Assembly (NCBI RefSeq): GCF_019090165.1 | Contig: NZ_JAHRIB010000108.1 | Location: forward strand, 1-42,900 | Origin: Streptomyces sp. BV286 | GTDB lineage: Bacteria; Actinomycetota; Actinomycetes; Streptomycetales; Streptomycetaceae | Reading direction: 5' to 3' | DNA length: 42,900 nucleotides | Shown here: positions 41,502-42,900 of the stretch, one piece after another | Layout: the number at the start of each line of letters is the position of its first letter | Position numbering within the stretch: the first letter of the stretch is position 1 | Notes under the pieces: model-generated | Seen by the model: only the letters and a program-made list of their open reading frames with translations | What the model was told of the DNA's origin: nothing | Database searches by the model: none | Position numbers and translations under genes: made by a program

Positions 41502-42734
41502 TCACCCGATCCGGCCCTCCGAGCTCCGGTCGCGCCCCCGGGGAATTTCCGCCTCGATCAGATCCGCCGCACGGGATGTACCGCCCTCGGCCGCCATCTC
41601 CGCCTGGATCGTCCTGAGCCTTTCCGCGATTCCGGGGTCGTCGGCGACGGCGAGCACGGCCTCGCGCAGGGTGTCGGCCGTCGCTTCCTCCATGGGCAGG
41701 TGGCGGGCGACGCCGAGCGCCTGGAGCATGTCCGCGTTGCCGAACTGGTCGACCGCCTGGGGCACGCAGACCATCGGGGTGGCGGTCGCCATGCCCTCCT
41801 GGCTGCCGCCGGCTCCGGCATGGGTGACGAAGGCGTCGGCCTGCCTGAGGACCGACAGCTGCGGTACCCAGTCGTGCACTTCCACGTTGTCCGGGATGCT
41901 GCCGAGCTCGGCCGCATCGACGTGCTTGCCGATCTGGAGCACCAAGTGCCAGCCCGGCAGGTCACCGAAGGCCCGCACACACGCACGGTAGAAGTCGGGC
42001 CGCTTGGTGAAGGAGGAGCCCAGGGACACGAGGAGGACACGCTCGGCGCCGGCGGGCCGCCGCCACTCCCCCTGGGCGGCGCGGTCGCCCTGGCAGGCGC
42101 CGACGAAGGTGTGCACGGACTCGTCGACCCGGTCCGCGTGGGGCTGGAGGGCCTTCGGGATGAGGACCAGGGAGCGGGCGGGGCGGCCACCGAAGGAGTC
42201 GGGGTCCTCGGGAACCCCGTTCTCGTCGAGCCAGGCCTGGAAGCGGGCGTAGTACGCCCTGCCCCGCTCGGTCTTCTTCGGCTCCGCCCACATGGGCTCG
42301 GCGACCTCCTGCTCGTAACCGTCCCAGGCGACGAGGTTCGGCGAGAGCGAGACGGCCGGGACGCCCCAGCGGTGGGCGAGGACCTGGGCCGGGTACGAGG
42401 TGATGTCGTGCAGCACGAGGTCCGGCTCGTCACCCTCGTACGCCTCGATGAGCTGCGGAAGTGCCTGGACGGCGTCCTCCAGGAAGGGTTCCACGTTGTC
42501 CAGGGGGGTGGTTCCCCAGGCGTCGGGGTCGTCGTCGGGCGAGGGCAGGATCGACTTCCACAGCTTCGGCTCGGCGCCCGTCTGCGCGACCTTGTCGGCG
42601 AAGACCGGCGGAATCGCGTACGTGACCCGGTGCCCACGGGCGACAAGCTCCCGGATCACCTCGAGGCTCGGGTTCACATGCCCGTGGGCGGCGATGGAGA
42701 ACATGGCGATGTGCGTGGGGCGTGAGGTGGTCAT
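41502..42734 (-). CDS. mgt: OleD/Mgt-type macrolide glycosyltransferase
   Basis: A 410-aa GT-B-fold UDP-glucose glycosyltransferase, very close to OleD from the oleandomycin producer and to Streptomyces Mgt, as I remember them. It should inactivate macrolides by glucosylation and be promiscuous. Landmarks are [20 protein letters not shown] with the catalytic His, VLHDITSYP with the partner Asp, [21 protein letters not shown] and the nucleotide-sugar region [25 protein letters not shown] and [19 protein letters not shown]. The start at 42732-42734 matches OleD. A perfect 14-bp palindrome lies just upstream. No macrolide cluster is in the window, so self-defence or xenobiotic detoxification is likely. 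Confidence 0.93.
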   Translation of the reverse strand: MTTSRPTHIAMFSIAAHGHVNPSLEVIRELVARGHRVTYAIPPVFADKVAQTGAEPKLWKSILPSPDDDPDAWGTTPLDNVEPFLEDAVQALPQLIEAYEGDEPDLVLHDITSYPAQVLAHRWGVPAVSLSPNLVAWDGYEQEVAEPMWAEPKKTERGRAYYARFQAWLDENGVPEDPDSFGGRPARSLVLIPKALQPHADRVDESVHTFVGACQGDRAAQGEWRRPAGAERVLLVSLGSSFTKRPDFYRACVRAFGDLPGWHLVLQIGKHVDAAELGSIPDNVEVHDWVPQLSVLRQADAFVTHAGAGGSQEGMATATPMVCVPQAVDQFGNADMLQALGVARHLPMEEATADTLREAVLAVADDPGIAERLRTIQAEMAAEGGTSRAADLIEAEIPRGRDRSSEGRIG

Positions 42735-42752
42735 ACCCCGACCATAAACAAG

Positions 42753-42766
42753 ACGAGACGTCTCGT
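42753..42766. promoter_or_regulatory. perfect 14-bp palindrome upstream of the glycosyltransferase
   Basis: ACGAGACGTCTCGT lies 18 bp before the OleD-type start codon. Size, symmetry and position are typical of a TetR-family operator. No TetR gene is in the window; it may lie beyond the right edge or elsewhere. Confidence 0.65.
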
Positions 42767-42779
42767 ACAACCGATTTCA

Positions 42780-42900
42780 GGGGCGCGGGGAACGGCGCGG
42801 CCTTCCGGGGCCGCGGGGAACGGCGCAATCTTTTGGGGGCGCGGGGAACTGCGCAGTCCTTTAAGGGGCGCGGGGAACGGCGCAATCTTTTAAGGGGCGC
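42780..42900. repeat. 29-bp tandem repeat of the Streptomyces GC-rich intergenic unit
   Basis: Copies of GGGGCGCGGGGAAC(T/G)GCGC start at 42780, 42807, 42836, 42865 and 42894; the last is cut by the window edge. Spacings are 27, 29, 29 and 29 bp. Later copies are joined by AATCTTTTAA-like linkers. The unit is the same as at 77-147. Function unknown; it may extend beyond the window. Confidence 0.8.

Noticed and set aside
42780..42900. CRISPR array at the right edge
   Set aside because: The 29-bp period is repeat plus near-constant linker, not repeat plus unique spacer.

Overview
The window is high-GC actinobacterial DNA and almost certainly a Streptomyces chromosome. The support is GC-rich third codon positions, GTG starts, Streptomyces-type regulators (LacI, paired AraC, GAF), an OleD-type macrolide glycosyltransferase, actinobacterial sulfate-assimilation gene order, and the intergenic GGGGCGCGGGGAAC(T/G)GCGC repeat at both ends. 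I saw no rRNA, tRNA, CRISPR array, transposase or phage gene.

Layout. (1) 1-9.2 kb, mixed accessory and regulatory genes: a carboxylesterase divergent from a LacI regulator, a ThuA-like protein, a lipoprotein, a VOC protein, two tandem AraC regulators divergent from an NmrA-like oxidoreductase, and a YihY/BrkB membrane protein. Three CGAAA-N-TTTCG palindromes mark a probable small LacI regulon. (2) 9.2-18.1 kb, the most distinctive region: a probable biosynthetic operon preceded by a 781-bp non-coding stretch that is visibly AT-richer than its surroundings. It encodes a carrier-domain/six-helix membrane/left-handed-beta-helix protein (the C-terminal half of a Pls/PosA-type poly-amino-acid synthetase), a separate adenylation-carrier protein, a SyrP-like Fe(II)/2-oxoglutarate oxygenase, and SbnB and SbnA homologues that make L-2,3-diaminopropionate (Dap). 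The adenylation code I read, DIWQSTADDK, resembles diaminobutyrate-type codes as I remember them. The operon therefore looks like a split, Dap-using relative of poly-epsilon-lysine-type synthetases with an added oxygenase. (3) 18.1-23.8 kb: an AidB-like acyl-CoA dehydrogenase, a GAF-domain regulator, a secreted protein of unknown function and a GNAT acetyltransferase. (4) 23.9-33.5 kb: a sulfur-assimilation operon. A 27-codon Cys-containing leader peptide precedes sulfite reductase, a 59-aa zinc-ribbon protein, cysH, cysC, cysD, cysN, two overlapping Cys-containing mini-ORFs, an SsuABC-type transporter and a sirohydrochlorin chelatase that supports the siroheme cofactor. (5) 33.5-42.9 kb: a 24-bp x 9 tandem repeat, then a DinB-like protein, a ketopantoate-reductase-like protein, a transglutaminase-like protein, an NTF2-like protein, a DUF1697 protein, an MMPL transporter, a CDP-alcohol phosphatidyltransferase and the OleD-type glycosyltransferase. 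The glycosyltransferase has a perfect 14-bp palindrome upstream and is followed by a 29-bp tandem repeat.

Starts were chosen from ribosome-binding sites, overlaps and family alignment from memory. No database search or structure prediction was run.
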